Part shown: positions 47,211-59,732 of the stretch, piece after piece | How positions within the stretch are numbered: position 1 is the stretch's first letter | Layout: every line of letters begins with the position of its first letter | From: Spiroplasma taiwanense CT-1 | GTDB lineage: Bacteria > Bacillota_I > Bacilli_A > Mycoplasmatales > Mycoplasmataceae | DNA length: 64,000 nucleotides | Reading direction: 5' to 3' | NCBI RefSeq assembly: GCF_000439435.1 | Contig: NC_021846.1 | Coordinates: forward strand, 310,001-374,000 | The notes under the pieces: generated by a model | What the model was told of the DNA's origin: nothing | The model's database searches: none | The model's input: only the letters and a program-made list of their open reading frames with translations | Translations under genes and position numbers: made by a program

Positions 47211-50200
47211 ATGAAAAAAGCAACATTTTTTTTATATTTAAAACAGGGGATAAAGGGTGTATTAAAGTTTAGGATACAATTTTATGTAATTATTATTTTG
47301 ACATTTTTGTCTACTTTAATTTTAACAATTTCAATTTCAACATCTGAAAGATTGAATCAAAATTATAATCAAACAATGAATAAATATGAAAAATTTGATT
47401 ATATTAATCAAAAAGCAGTTGGAATTCCAAGTGATGGTAAAGAAGCTGTTACAGTGACACCATTAATTGATTTTATAAATGATGAATTTTTAGCAGTTTA
47501 TGACTCAACAGATTTGAATAATCCTGCAAACAATAAAGGAATTGAGTATAATTTTAATTTATCATATTTTAATAATCAGTATACTGATTATGGTTATAAA
47601 GAAACTTTTTTAACAAAAGCTTTTGAAGATCAAGAGGTTGAAAGTAAACTTTTTGATATGTTAAAAAATGAAAATTATTATAATAATATAGCAAGTTTTA
47701 TTTTTGATTCTGCAAGAGTATATAGAGATCACCAGTTTATTGGAACACCTTTTGGTGATTTTCAAAAATTATTAATTGAAAAATCAAAAAATTATTTTTT
47801 AGATGATTTATTTCTTAGTGATGGAACAAGTAAAGAATATCTTTTTACAACTCCTTTTTATAAACTGAAGCAAAAAAATTTAATTTCTAGAGAAGATTTT
47901 ACTTTAGAAATTGAAAATTATAATGATAGAAATCAATATAATAGATATTTTTATTTTGCAATTGATAATCTTGCAGGACAATTAAATGAAATGATTTCAA
48001 ATTATATTAATTATTTTATAAATCAATCTAAAAAGGAATTTGAATTACAAACTGAAATAACTGATATGGAACAATTTTTTAATGAAAATTGATATTCAAA
48101 AGCAGGCTTTAAATGAATTAAAAATGGTTATACTGATCAAAATAAAATTGAACTTGCCACAACTTTGTTTATTTTTTTATTGGGAAGAGCACCAATAAAT
48201 GCTTCAACTCTAAATGAAAAACAAAGTGCAATGATAGTTACATATTCTGAAAATGCTCAGCAAGAAATAAATACCCCTTGAAGAAATAGAAGAGATATGT
48301 CAGCAGAAGTAAAAAACAATGAGATATTAAATTCAAAATTTCAATTATATCAATTTGGAGCAAGAGGAAGTATAACTCAGTTATATGGAAAAATTGCAAC
48401 AGAAGGAGATAATATTAATAAACTAATTGATATTCCTAAAAGAACAATTAATCCATTATTTTTAAAACATGAAAATTCTACAAATTTTATTGCAGATATA
48501 GGATCGGGTTCTAATTTTAGTGATCTTACTGCTTGAAAAGAATTTGATTTTGGTTCATTTAATAGAGCTAAGGCATATTTTTTAAGAAATGAAATTTTAT
48601 CACAGGCTGTGGATTTAAAATATGAAGCAAGAGCAGAGGTAGTACTTCAAGATAATGTTTCGGAAATAAATTATAGAATAATAAATCTTGATAATACTTG
48701 AAAAGATAGAATAACTATTTATGATGGTTTTATGCCAAGAAATAAAAATGAAATTATAATTAATTCACAATTTGCAAGAAAAAATAATTTAAAACTTGGA
48801 AGCAATATTACTATTGGTGGAGGAAATTTTACTATTTCAGCTTTTGGAGTAGATCCGTTATCTTATTATCCAATTACAGATTTACTAACTCCAATACCAA
48901 ATAATGAAAAATCTGCTATTGTTTTTGCAGATAATAGTGTTATTTCTGATCAAATGATAACATTTGATTTTTCAAAATATGCTACAAATTATGCATATAA
49001 TATTTTAAAAAGTTCAGATTCACAGAATGCACAAAAAGGTGTGGCAGCTTTTGTAGCACATTCTTTTTCAAGTATTAAAAATTTATTATATAATTATAAT
49101 TTTTTATACAATAAAAATGAAATTGATCAAAATTTTTATGATTCTTCAAAATATAATGAAAATTACACTAGTTTTAATAATTCTCCATTATCTTATAATT
49201 GAACTTTGACACCAAAAATAACTGAAGTTTTCAATATTATTTCAATATTATTTTCATCTCTAATTTGTTTAATAACATTAATTGCAGTAGTTGTTGCAGT
49301 TAAAAAAACTATTCATTTAAATTCTGGAGAAATTGGAATATTAAAATCTATGGGAGCAAAATCATCTGAAATAGCTTCGTCTTATTTATCATATGGAGTA
49401 ATTGTTATGTTTATTGTTATACCAATTGCTTGGATTATTGGGTCTTTTCTTCAAGAACCAGTAGCATCATTTTTTTTACAATTTGTTAGTGGACAGTATA
49501 ATTTAGCAATTTTTAAATACTTACCATTTGTTCTGGGATTTTTAATTTTTGGAGTTTTTTTAGCAATTGTTTCATACTTTACAGCATTTCTTTTGATTAG
49601 AAAACCAACTTTAGAAATATTAAAGAGAAAAGATAGTCAAAAAACAATTCTTTGAATTAGAAAATTAAAGTTGGCATTAACTAATAAAAGTAGATTTTCA
49701 ATTAGATTTAGTAGTGAACTTGCAATATCAAGTTTTTCAAAGACTTTATTAACAGCTGCAACAATATTTTTTGCAGGATTCTTCGTTTCAGGATCTTTAG
49801 CAATTCCTGGAATTGTAGATAATTTTGTTAATAGTTATAATAGAAATATTAATTATTCAAATAATTCAAGAAATATAGAATTAATTGGAAATGCTCCTCT
49901 TGCAAAAACTTCGCTTTCACCAACTCAAGAAGTTGATGAATATGAAGAGAACTTATTTAATACAAATAATATTTTTGGAAGTGAAATTGAGCAGATTTCT
50001 AAATCTGTTTCTCAAATAGGCCCTTCTCCAGATAGTTCAGTAATTCCTCAAATTCTTATTTCTCCAGAAAATAATAATCAATTTTCAACATCTTGAACTT
50101 ATGATAAACTTTCAAGTACATCTTCTCAATATGATTTTTTAGTTCGTGAAGAAGCAATTGATGAAGAAACAGAATTAAATTCATTGATATCAATAATTGC

Positions 50201-52436
50201 AAGTATTTTAGGAAATAATTTATCACAATTGGTGGGAAGTGGAATATCAATAGCAGATATTCAAAAAATGATTGAATGAACTGTTCATTCAAATTCAAGT
50301 GAATTAGAAAATAATTTTTCTGTTAGACTTAAAAAAATTTTAGAAACCTCTGATTTATTGACTAATGGTCTTCCTCAATTACTTGTAAATTTTATTAATA
50401 ATTCTTCAACAACTGAGGGAAATTGAAAAGAACAAATTATAAATATTATAATTTCTCAAACACCTTCATATATAAAAAACTATGTAACAAAGAGTGAAAA
50501 TAGGCTAAATAACTTTGAATTTGGATGACAAGTAAATAAATATATTCCAGGAGTGGATAATTTATATACAAGTATAAATATAAAATCACAAAATGATAAG
50601 AATTTACCAATTATTGGTTTAAATTCAAGTCAATCTGCGTATAATATTGAAAAAGTTAATAGTGACAAAATATTTAAAAGTGAATATCAAGCTCAATTAA
50701 TTAATAAAGTTTTATATGGAAATACACTAGCAAATGAAGATTATGAATTAATAAGTGATATCTATGATAAAGAGACAAAACAATTATCAGTCCCTGTTAT
50801 ATCAAATGAACAAACAGATTTTAATATTAATAATAATTGAGATTTATTAAAAGATATTAATATAAATTCTAAAAGAATGGTAATTACAAGTACTCAAGAA
50901 AATATTCCAAATGATGCTTGAATGTATGATGATAGAGATTGAAATCACTATAAGGCATCAAATATTTTAAATGAAAACCAATTTTTAACAATGAGTTCAT
51001 TACAAGGAAGTAAGTTTACTTATGCTCCAATATTTGATTATAAAAATGGAAGTACAGAAGTAAATGATTTTTCTAAATATAAGTATGCAGATCTTAAAAA
51101 TAATTCCTACGCTTTTTATAATTTAACTTCAACATTTAACAAAGATGGTAGTGAAGATTTAAACTTGGAAATAAGACCATATTATCAATATGAAAATATA
51201 GTTTTATTTCTTCCTAAAAAATTTCAACTAGATTTTGAAAAAATTAAAAACTTAGGTAATTCTGATAGTTCAGCATGATGAATTGAAAATCTAGATTTCA
51301 TTCCTGAAAAAACTTTAAATGCGTGAAAAAATACTGATAGTAGTTTAAAAGATGAAAATGACTTTTTCGCAATTAGACCGTATTCATTATTTTTTGACCA
51401 AAGAGGTGAATACAAAAGAGAAAATGAAAATTTATCAGGAGAAGCACTAAAGAATATTAAAGAAGCTTACAATAACTTTTTTGCAAGATCAATTAGAGAG
51501 GCAAATGGACCTATTAGTTTAAGTAATATTGATTTAAATTGAACTGGTATTTCTAATGGTAATGTTTCTAAAATTAATTTTAAAAAAGTTGGAAATATTG
51601 AGGTTTATGGTAAATCATTAATTATTGCAGATCAAAATTTAGTTAATTTAATAAATGGATTTAGTATTGATAAATATACTCCATTTAATTTACAATATGA
51701 AGACTTTAATTCACAAAATAATAGTAGTTATACACAAGATGGAGTAACTATAAATACATATGAAAAATTAAACCCAAATACTATTGTTAATAATGATAAA
51801 AGTCAATGAGTTTATGGAGAAGATGAAGTTCAAAAATCTGTTAGACCAAATATGTGATATACTGGAATTTATTCAAATGCTGAAGAACCATATTTTATTA
51901 CAATACAAGCTTCATTTGCAAGAAATCCAAAAATTGGAGAAGATACTTTAAATGGTAATACTCCTTATAAAAGCTCAATTGAAATTGAATCAACAACTTT
52001 CTTAAGTCAAGAAGAGGCATTAATTAATCAAATATCTGCAATTGTACTATCAATTGGAATATTATTTATTAGTTTATTAATAGTAATTATGATTTTAACT
52101 GTAACATTAATTAATGACTTATTTGTAAATCAATATAAGCGATTTATGATTGTTATGAAATCACTTGGGTATTCAAATTTTGAAATAATTTATTACACTT
52201 TTGGTTTTGTAACTGGATTTTCAATTTTAACTTATATAAGTGGTGTTAGTTTAAGCTATGTTGCAATTTATGCAATAGTTAAAATAATTAATTCAATAAT
52301 TGGAATAATTCCATTCGGAATGACTTGATGAGCGCCATTTGTAGCAACAATTTTAGTATTTGGAATGTATATAATTTCAATTACAATAACTACAAGAAGA
52401 ATTAGAACAGAATCACCAAGTACATTAATGGCTTAA
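47211..52436 (+). CDS. Giant FtsX-type ABC transporter permease, 1741 residues
   Basis: With TGA as Trp the frame is open for 5226 nt. An N-terminal membrane helix (FYVIIILTFLSTLILTISI) is followed by a large external region (about 600 residues). An FtsX-type membrane block (about 666 to 820) contains LNSGEIGILKSMGAKSSEIA, the conserved turn of this family. A second long external region leads to a final block (1604 to 1740) with VNQYKRFMIVMKSLGYSNFEI. This duplicated layout is typical of mollicute macrolide-exporter-like permeases. No ATPase gene is adjacent, so the partner is elsewhere. AGTCGGGGG precedes the ATG. It is divergent from a lipoprotein, which may be a partner. Confidence 0.88.
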
Positions 52437-52463
52437 AAATTATTATTTATTAATAATTTTTTT
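52436..52463 (+). terminator. Terminator after giant permease
   Basis: AAAATTATTA (52436-52445) pairs with TAATAATTTT (52451-52460), followed by T. Confidence 0.75.
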
Positions 52464-52502
52464 CCTTAAAAAGTCACTTTATTTATAAAAAATAAATTAT
52501 GG

Positions 52503-52508
52503 TATAAT
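52503..52508 (+). promoter_or_regulatory. -10 box of gene 52532
   Basis: TATAAT lies 24 nt before the ATG, followed by AAAGGGG as the ribosome site. Confidence 0.5.
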
Positions 52509-52531
52509 TATATAAATTAAAGGGGCAAATT

Positions 52532-53056
52532 ATGAGTGAAAAAGTTTATCAATTAAATTCAGACCAAATTGGTGTAGTTAGTTTTTCAGAACCATGATTT
52601 TTAGGTCATATTGAAATTGAAGGAGAGACAGAACAAGTACAAATGTTTTTTCCATCTTTAGAAGAAGGACTTAAAAAATTTGCACCATTCTTTAAAAAAC
52701 ATGTTATTGATTTTTGAAAAGAACAAGGGGCAGAAGGCGAAAAAAAAATAAGGGATTTAAAAAATTATGTTTTAAATACGTGAATGAATCCTGGTATTGA
52801 AACAATGAGAGAAGCAATGTTTGAAAAGTATGGGCATGAAGAATTTAAAGATAAAACAGGAGTGGAATTAATTGAAGATGGTTATGATTTTTTAGCAGTT
52901 ACAATTGGTCATATTTGTCTTCGTTTTAATAAAATGCATTTCTACTTTAATGGATTACATGTTTCAACAAGAACTGTTGATAAATTCTTGGCAGTTAATT
53001 TCTGATCAAAAGTTAAAGAAGAATCTTTAAATGAAAATCAAGATCAAAATATATAA
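52532..53056 (+). CDS. Hypothetical protein, 174 residues
   Basis: ATG 52532 opens a compact protein with four TGA-coded Trp (SEPWFLGHIEI, VIDFWKEQG, LNTWMNPG, VNFWSKV). It has no membrane segment. The fold looks mixed, with a conserved-looking end (GHICLRFNKMHFYFNGLHVSTRTVDKFLAVNFW in outline). I do not recognise it. It is monocistronic, with its own -10 box and a shared bidirectional terminator with the next gene. Confidence 0.78.
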
Positions 53057-53088
53057 ATAAAAAATCTCTTAATTGAGATTTTTTATTT
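53055..53088. terminator. Bidirectional terminator between convergent genes
   Basis: AAATAAAAAATCTC (53055-53068) pairs perfectly over 14 bp with GAGATTTTTTATTT (53075-53088), loop TTAATT. It has T runs on both strands and serves both flanking genes. Confidence 0.88.
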
Positions 53089-53505
53089 ATATATTTTTAG
53101 TAAATCATTCTTTTTTATATTTAAATATTTATTTGTATTATTTGCCAAAACAAATATAGATCTTGCTTCTTGGTTAAAACTTGTCATTTTATTTGGTTTA
53201 AAGTTTGAATAAATAGCAATTACTTGATTATGAATATCACAAAAAACTAAATCGACATCTTCTTTAAAACCAAAGCTATTAAATCCTTTTGTATATATTA
53301 ATCTAAAACCATTTTCAGATGAAATTTTTTCTTTAAAAATTAGCGAATTAAATTTTTTTGTACTATTTCTTATAGTTCTAACATTTATGTCTATAATTAC
53401 TTGATTATGAACTAATTTATTTGAAAAATTTTCTCTTGAAATATCTTTTCTATTTTCTTTTTTTGCTAATCTGAAAAGAAAATAAATTTTTCTAATTAAA
53501 GACAT
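53083..53505 (-). CDS. Hypothetical protein, possibly DUF192-like, 140 residues
   Basis: The minus-strand frame has a genuine TAA stop. The first 25 residues are basic and hydrophobic (MSLIRKIYFLFRLAKKENRK). The second half (NGFRLIYTKGFNSFGFKEDVDLVFCDIHNQVIAI in outline, then NKYLNIKKNDLLKI) follows the DUF192 layout of beta strands ending in a helix with a final N/G-I-K-x-N/G-D-L phrase. That match is weak. It is divergent from the DJ-1-like gene with about 74 nt between. Confidence 0.6.
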   Translation of the reverse strand: MSLIRKIYFLFRLAKKENRKDISRENFSNKLVHNQVIIDINVRTIRNSTKKFNSLIFKEKISSENGFRLIYTKGFNSFGFKEDVDLVFCDIHNQVIAIYSNFKPNKMTSFNQEARSIFVLANNTNKYLNIKKNDLLKIYK

Positions 53506-53578
53506 AATAAATCACCTAATATTAATTATAACTAAAAAAATAAAGTATAATATAAAAAAAGAAAAGAGGTAATATATA

Positions 53579-54154
53579 ATGGCAAAAGTTGCTATATTTG
53601 TTGCTAATGGTTTTGAAGATACTGAAATGGTTGCAACTTGTGATGTTTTAAGAAGAGCTGAAAAAATGTTTTCAGGAAGTTTTCCTGTTGTGGATATTGT
53701 TTCAATAAATGATTCAAAACATGTAAAAGGTGCTTGAAATATAAATGTTATTGCAGATAAAGTTATTAGTGAAATAGATTTTAATAATTATGATTGTTTA
53801 GTTCTTCCTGGAGGAAGAACTGGAGTAGATCATTTAAAAGAATCTGAAATATTAATGAATGCTCTTGAAAATCATGCAAAACAAAATAAAATAATTGCAG
53901 CGATTTGTGCTGCTCCAGAAATACTTGGAAAACTTAAATTAGTTGACAATGTGGAAATTACTCACTATCCTGGTTGTGATAAAGATTTAGATAATGCAAT
54001 AAAAAAACCTCACATTGCAGCAATTAGTGATGGAAATTTTATAACAGGAAGTTCAATTGGTGCAGCACTTCAGTTTGGTTTACAAATTGTAGATCACTTT
54101 ACTTCAACAGAGCAAATGCTAAAACTACATGACTCTTTAGTTTTTAATTATTAG
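53579..54154 (+). CDS. DJ-1/PfpI family protein
   Basis: The 191-residue protein has the DJ-1 layout: KVAIFVANGFEDTEMV with the conserved Glu, YDCLVLPGGRTG, and the nucleophile Cys in IAAICAAPEIL. A FITGSSIGAALQFGLQIV segment follows. Family members act as glyoxalase/deglycase-like or stress proteins; the exact role is not determined by sequence. One TGA is Trp. AGAGG is 9 nt before ATG 53579. A 17-bp hairpin follows. Confidence 0.93.
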
Positions 54155-54176
54155 AATAATTTAATATTAAATTAGA

Positions 54177-54226
54177 TGAGAAAATTACTTTCTATTAGAG
54201 AAAGTAATTTTCTCATTTTAGTTTTT
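54177..54226 (+). terminator. 17-bp perfect hairpin (terminator, possible PTS leader element)
   Basis: TGAGAAAATTACTTTCT (54177-54193) pairs perfectly with AGAAAGTAATTTTCTCA (54199-54215), loop ATTAG, followed by TTTTAGTTTTT. It terminates the DJ-1 gene. Its core ACTTTCTATTA...GAAAGTAATTTT recurs before the second PTS gene. Confidence 0.8.
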
Positions 54227-54271
54227 CATTGCTTTTTTTTTGCAAAATTCTTTTGAAAGGAAAGCAAAAAA

Positions 54272-56866
54272 ATGGAAAAAAAATATATTCACCAGTTAAT
54301 GGTGAAGTTGATTTAATTGAAAATTTAAATGATGGTGTTTTTTCTGAAAAAATGCTTGGTGATGGTTTTTACATAAAACCAAAATCAAATCATTTTTTAT
54401 TCTCCAATTGAAAATGGAAAATTAAAAATGATTTTTGATACAAAGCATGCATATTATTTTGAAATTAATGAAGAAGTTAATTTTTTAATGCATATCGGTT
54501 TAGATACAGTTACATTAAAGGGCAAACCCTTTAATGTAAAAGCAAAAGTTGGACAAAATTTAGATATCAATTCTCAAATAGTGGAAGTTAATTTTGAAAT
54601 GATAAAGCAAATGGACAATACAATTTCAATAGCAACACCAATTGTTATGGATTTTAATGAAAATTTAGGTTGAAATTTTAAAATTATAAAAAAAGGAATA
54701 GTCAAAAGGGGAGAAATAATTGGAGAATTTTATTATGAAAAAAACCTAGAAAATTCTGTAGATTTTAAAGATAAAATTCAATCTATTGTTAATTCAAAAT
54801 CTAGATATGATCAAGCAGCACAAATAATATATAAAAGTATAGGAACTCATTCAAATTATACAAAAGTTTTTAATTGTATGACAAGATTAAGATTTGAAAT
54901 AAAAAATAAGGATTTAATTAATGAATTAGAAATTAAAAAAATTCCAATGGTAAAGGGCATTATTTGATCTGGTAAACAATTGCAAATTATTATTGGTGGA
55001 GAAATATACAAAGTAAGAGAAGCTGTAGAAGATTATGTAGTAAAAACTACTTCGGGAAATAATGAAAATATAAAAATAATTAACTTACAATTGGAAGAAG
55101 ACTATTAGGAGCAATAACAGGAATAATTTTTCCATCGTTGCCTATTTTAATGGCAGGTGGATTATTAATGAGATTAAAAACAATTCTTGTAGTATCTGGT
55201 GCTATTCAAGATTTATCCGTTTCTGATAGTTCAGGCATACAACCAGATTTATTTTCATATGCATTTAACATTGTTGCAGAAACAAAAATTAAATTATTTG
55301 GAATTTATATGGGTTATAATACAATGAAATATTTAGGTGGCCCAACATTGCTTGCAATTTTTATGAGTTTAGCTCTTGCTGGAGCTACATCAGTTCAATT
55401 TTTAACACAAATGTCTGCTTTTGATTTATTTTCAATAGGAACATTATCAATTAAAACAGGTATATTTACAAATTCGGTTTTACCTCACATATTTGCTGCA
55501 ATTGGTTTATTTTATTTAGATAAATGAGTAAAAACTTGAATGCCCCATCAATTGATATATTGTTTAAACCATTTATTGTATTATTTGTAGTATTTATGTC
55601 AATGTTTTTTATAGCAGGTCCTATTCTTTCTTTGATAGAACAAACAATAGGTCTTGGGGTAGGATATTTATCAAAAATACCTTATGGAATTGGTACAGGA
55701 ATTATGGCGTTGACATGACAACCATTAGTAATTACGGGTATGCATGTTCCAATTGTGATGCCTGTTGCAATTGGAGTTAGTCAGGGTATATATACAACAT
55801 TAATGTTTCCATTAAATATAGCTACATTTACTCAAGTTGGTGTTGCTATTGCTGTTGGAATAAGAACAAAAAATATGAAATTAAGACAAGCAGCTTTTGC
55901 TGCATTACCTGGTGGTTTTGTTGGAGTAACTGAACCAATTATTTATGGTGTTAATTTACCAAAAGTAAAACCATTTATTATAGCAATAATTTCAGCATTA
56001 TTTTTAGGAATACTTGCAGGAATTCTAGGAATAGAAGCAAGAACTCCTGGTGGTCTTGGAATATTTGGAATTTTAGGTACTTTAATGGAACCAAGATTAG
56101 CTGAAGAAGTTGTATCAGGACAAACTTTACTTCCAAGTACAATTAATTTATTTACAGGAGAAGCAAATTCTATGCTTTTAAATGCAATACTTTATGGATT
56201 AATGTTATTTGCTTCAATTGCAGTATCTTGTAAAATAGGAATGTTATTTTATACAGAAAGAGTTAAAGAAAGTAAACAAATAAAAAGAAATAATGAATTA
56301 CTAGTTAAAATGTATGCTCTTTCAAAAAAAATTAGTATTGAAGATGCAAAAAACAAAATTGAAAAAAATTTAAAATAATTTAATTTAATATTTAATAAAG
56401 ATATCATTGAAAAAATGAAGCAAGTGAAAAAAAATTATGTTCAAATAATTAAAACAACAACAAAACTTGATTCTTTAATAAAATCAAATGAAAATAAAAA
56501 ACAATTTATTGCAAATAGGGTTAAAAAATATTCATCTAATATTCAAAAAAATGAAAAAAATTAAAAATTTTAATAGAAAAATATGAACTACTTTCAAATA
56601 ATAAAAATATAGTAATTTTAGAAACTGAATTAAAAACACTAAATGCAAATAGAAAAAATATTGAGTGATTTGAAAATTTTCAACTTGAATGTAAAATTGA
56701 AATAACAAAAATATTTGAAGCATTAAACTTAGATACTAATAACTTAAACTTTGATTTAATAAAAGATAAATATTGAAATGCTTTGCATGTTTTGGATATA
56801 AGTTATATGATTAATGAAGTTAAAATTCCAAAAATTACAAAAAAAAATGTTTTTATCATAGAATAA
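54272..56866 (+). pseudogene. Sugar PTS permease EIIABC, frameshifted (first copy)
   Basis: The text is a glucose/beta-glucoside-type PTS permease in the order IIA-IIB-IIC. IIA shows SPVNGEVDLIENLNDGVFSEKMLGDGF in outline and the phosphorylatable His in LMHIGLDTV. IIB shows the Cys in NCMTRLRFE. IIC shows GVTEPIIYGVNLPK. The frame breaks at an A8 run (54276-54283), at a T6 run (54393-54398), near 55085, and at CCCC (55543-55546). A TAA at 56376-56378 is followed by more in-frame coiled coil, then another stop at 56562 and a shift to a last frame ending at 56866. These make a C-terminal helical extension. GAAAGG precedes ATG 54272. The gene cannot make an intact product unless several positions are sequencing errors. 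Confidence 0.85.
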
Positions 56867-56878
56867 TTTATTTAAAAT

Positions 56879-56926
56879 AAAAAAACACGGAGTAAATACT
56901 ATGATTCATGTTTTTTTATTTTTATA
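56879..56926 (+). terminator. Weak terminator-like hairpin after first PTS gene
   Basis: AAAAAACA (near 56880) pairs with TGTTTTTT (near 56910), with a long loop and a T run. Low stem stability. Confidence 0.4.
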
Positions 56927-56964
56927 TGTTTTTAAATTAGATTTTTATTAAATATGTTAACAAA

Positions 56965-57049
56965 CTACTTTCTATTAATGAAAGTAATTTTTACATTAAA
57001 ACAATTGATTGTTTTTTTATTGGAAAATTCTTTTGAAAGGAGAGAAAAA
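56965..57049 (+). promoter_or_regulatory. Leader of the second PTS gene, hairpin plus terminator-like stem
   Basis: ACTTTC...GAAAGT (56967-56986) repeats the core of the hairpin before the first PTS gene. AAACAATTGATTGTTTTTTT (about 56999-57018) follows, a small stem with a T run. AAAATTCTTTTGAAAGGA then repeats the first leader, ending in the ribosome site. The order hairpin, terminator, start suits transcription attenuation. Confidence 0.45.
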
Positions 57050-57050
57050 A

Positions 57051-59710
57051 ATGGAAAAAATTAAAGTATACGCTTCAGTTGATGGAGAAATAGACTTAAT
57101 TGAAAATTTAAATGATGGTGTTTTTTCTGAAAAAATGCTTGGTGATGGTTTTTACATAAAACTAAGTTCACAAATATTTAAATCACCAATTGAAAATGGA
57201 AAATTAAGTTTAATTACAGATACTAAGCATGCATTCTTTTTTGAAATAGAAAAAGAAATTAGTGTATTAATGCACATTGGATTAGATACTGTTTCTTTGA
57301 AAGGAAAGCCATTCAATATTTTATCTAAATTAAATCAAAATGTTAATTTAGATACAAAAATTGTTGAAGTTGATTTGGAATTAATTGAAAAATCAGGATT
57401 AAGTAGTATTTGTCCAATTACAATAAATAGTGAAAAAATTGCATATAAATTTAATTTATTAACAAAAACAAAAAATGTAAAAACAGGAGATTTAATTGGA
57501 GAATTTGAACAAGTTGATCAAAAAGAATTAGAAAAACCTGTTATTAGTATGGAAGATTTCTTTAGTTCAGATAACACATATAGAAAAGTTGCCAAAAAAT
57601 TAATAGTTGGATCTTCAAATTATGACGAAGTTTTCAACTGTATGACAATACTTCGTTTTAAAATTAGAGATACTCAAAAAGTAGATGTAGAAAAAATAAA
57701 AAAAGTAGATCTTGTTAAGGGTATTATTTGAAATGGAAAACAATTACAAGTAATTATTGGACAAGATGTTTATAAAGTAAAAGATGAGGTTCTTTTATTA
57801 AATCAACAAAACGTAGGAGATATAGTTCTTTAAGCTAAAAATGCTGTACCTTTAGGCATGAGATTTATGCAAATGTTTACAGGTATTATGGCTCCATTAA
57901 TTCCAATATTTATTGGAACAGGGTTATTTCAAGCATTAATCGGAATATTAAGTTCTGATATGGCAGGAAATTTAATGCCCACAATTACTGGAAATATTTT
58001 AGATACAGCAGAGTATGGCGTGGGTTGAGCATTATTACATGCCGTTGGAAAATCATCAATAATTTTTATGGGTATTGTAATAGCATATAATGCGGGAAAT
58101 TATTTTAATCTAAATAGACCAATTTCTGTTGGTATTGGTATAATTATGTCTTCACCATTATTATTTGGTACTGGAGGACCAGCATTAATGGGTAATTAAT
58201 GAATTTTAGCAGATTTTGGAGATCCACTTTCAACAGGAATACCTATTTTAGATGGAATGAAATTAGAGGGGACAGATATATGAGTAATTTTACCCCTTAA
58301 TGTATTGTCAATTGGACCTCAAAACCAAAAATTATTTGTAATTATTTTTACAATATTTTTAGCAAAAAAATTGATAATTGAGTAATTAAGTGAATACCAA
58401 AAGAAATTGAATTAACTTTTAGATGATTTATAGTTATTGGTCTAACAATGATACCAGCATTCTTTATTTTTGGACCAATATGATTTTATATTGAAAAACT
58501 TATAGGAATAATATTCTATTATGTTACAAAATTACCACTTGGTATTGGAGTTGGTTTAGTTGCAGCAGTTTGACAACCAGCTGTTATATTTGGTGCACAT
58601 ATGGCAATAGGAATGATATTTATGGTAGACCAAATGTCAAATCTTGGTTTTGGTAATTTTGGATTTACTTCATCATTAACAGTTTGAGCTCAAACTGGAG
58701 CAGTTATTGCTGTTGCAGTATTTACTAGAAATGCAACTCTAAAAAGAGAAGCAATTGGTTTAGGAATTCCTGGCATTTTTGGAATTACAGAACCAATTTT
58801 ATATCAAATAAACTTACCAAAAAAAAGACCTTTAATTGCAGGGGTTATTAGTGTATTTTTTGTATCAAGTATATTAAGCGCATTAGGTGTAACTTCAAGA
58901 GTTACTTCTGGGGTTGGAATATTTGAATTATTTGGATTCTTTAGTGATGCTGGAAGTTTTGGAGTCACTGATCAAACTGGCCAACAACTTAGTGGTATTA
59001 CAAATGAATTGTATATGGTTGCAGGGTCTTTTGGTTCATTTGCTTTAGCCTTTGTAATATGTATGTTTTTATATAAAGAAAGAATTCTTGAAAAAAAACA
59101 ATTTTTAAAAGAAGAAAAAAAATTAGTAGAATATTTAGTATTAAAAAATTTAGTTAAAAAAGAAGAAGCAGAAGCATTATTAAAAAAATTCAGTGAATTT
59201 TCAAATACAGTACCAATTCTTGAATTTAAAAAAATTGAAAAAAAATATCAAAAAATATTATTATTAATAGAAAAAATTAATGTTTTGGATAGTAAAGAAA
59301 TTAAATATAAAGATAAAATCATAAATAAAGGAAAAGAACTTTTAGCTAAAAATGATAGAGAAAAAGCTGAAATTTTATATAAAAAATTTAATATTGATAA
59401 ATTTACTAAAATGAAAAAAGAACATCAAATAAAATTAACTGAATTACAAAAATTATAGGATGAACAATTTGTTATTAATTTTAGAACTGAATACTTTGAA
59501 AAATACAGTAATTTACTAAATTCAATTGATTCTTTAAAAAATAACTCAGATCTTGAATTAATTTTAACAAGATACAAAAATATTTTAAATTCATTACGTA
59601 TTACATATAGATTAGATGAATATGATGAAGCTGAGATTAATTTTTCAAAAGAAATTAGAGAAATGAAAAAGATAGAAAATCAACATAAAAAGGAACAAAA
59701 AAACTTTTAA
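57051..59710 (+). pseudogene. Sugar PTS permease EIIABC, nonsense and frameshift (second copy)
   Basis: ATG 57051 starts an IIA domain parallel to the first copy (MEKIKVYASVDGEIDL; His in LMHIGLDTVSLKGKP). The IIB Cys is in NCMTILRFKI, where Ile replaces the first Arg of the CxTRLR motif. In-frame TAA codons lie at 57831-57833 (IIB-IIC linker) and 58197-58199 (inside IIC). A shift occurs at an A7 run (58364-58370). IIC then continues (FGITEPILYQINLPKK). A TAG at 59456-59458 is followed by a further open helical extension to 59710. The two copies are diverged paralogues, so duplication is old and decay later. It is the likely substrate supplier for the GH1 gene that follows. Confidence 0.87.
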
Positions 59711-59732
59711 CAACTTAAGGAGTATTAAAAAA

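Noticed and set aside
54229-54271. Upstream start (MLFFCKILL) for the first PTS gene
   Set aside because: This part is the leader shared with the second copy, where the real start ATG is after GAAAGGAGAG.
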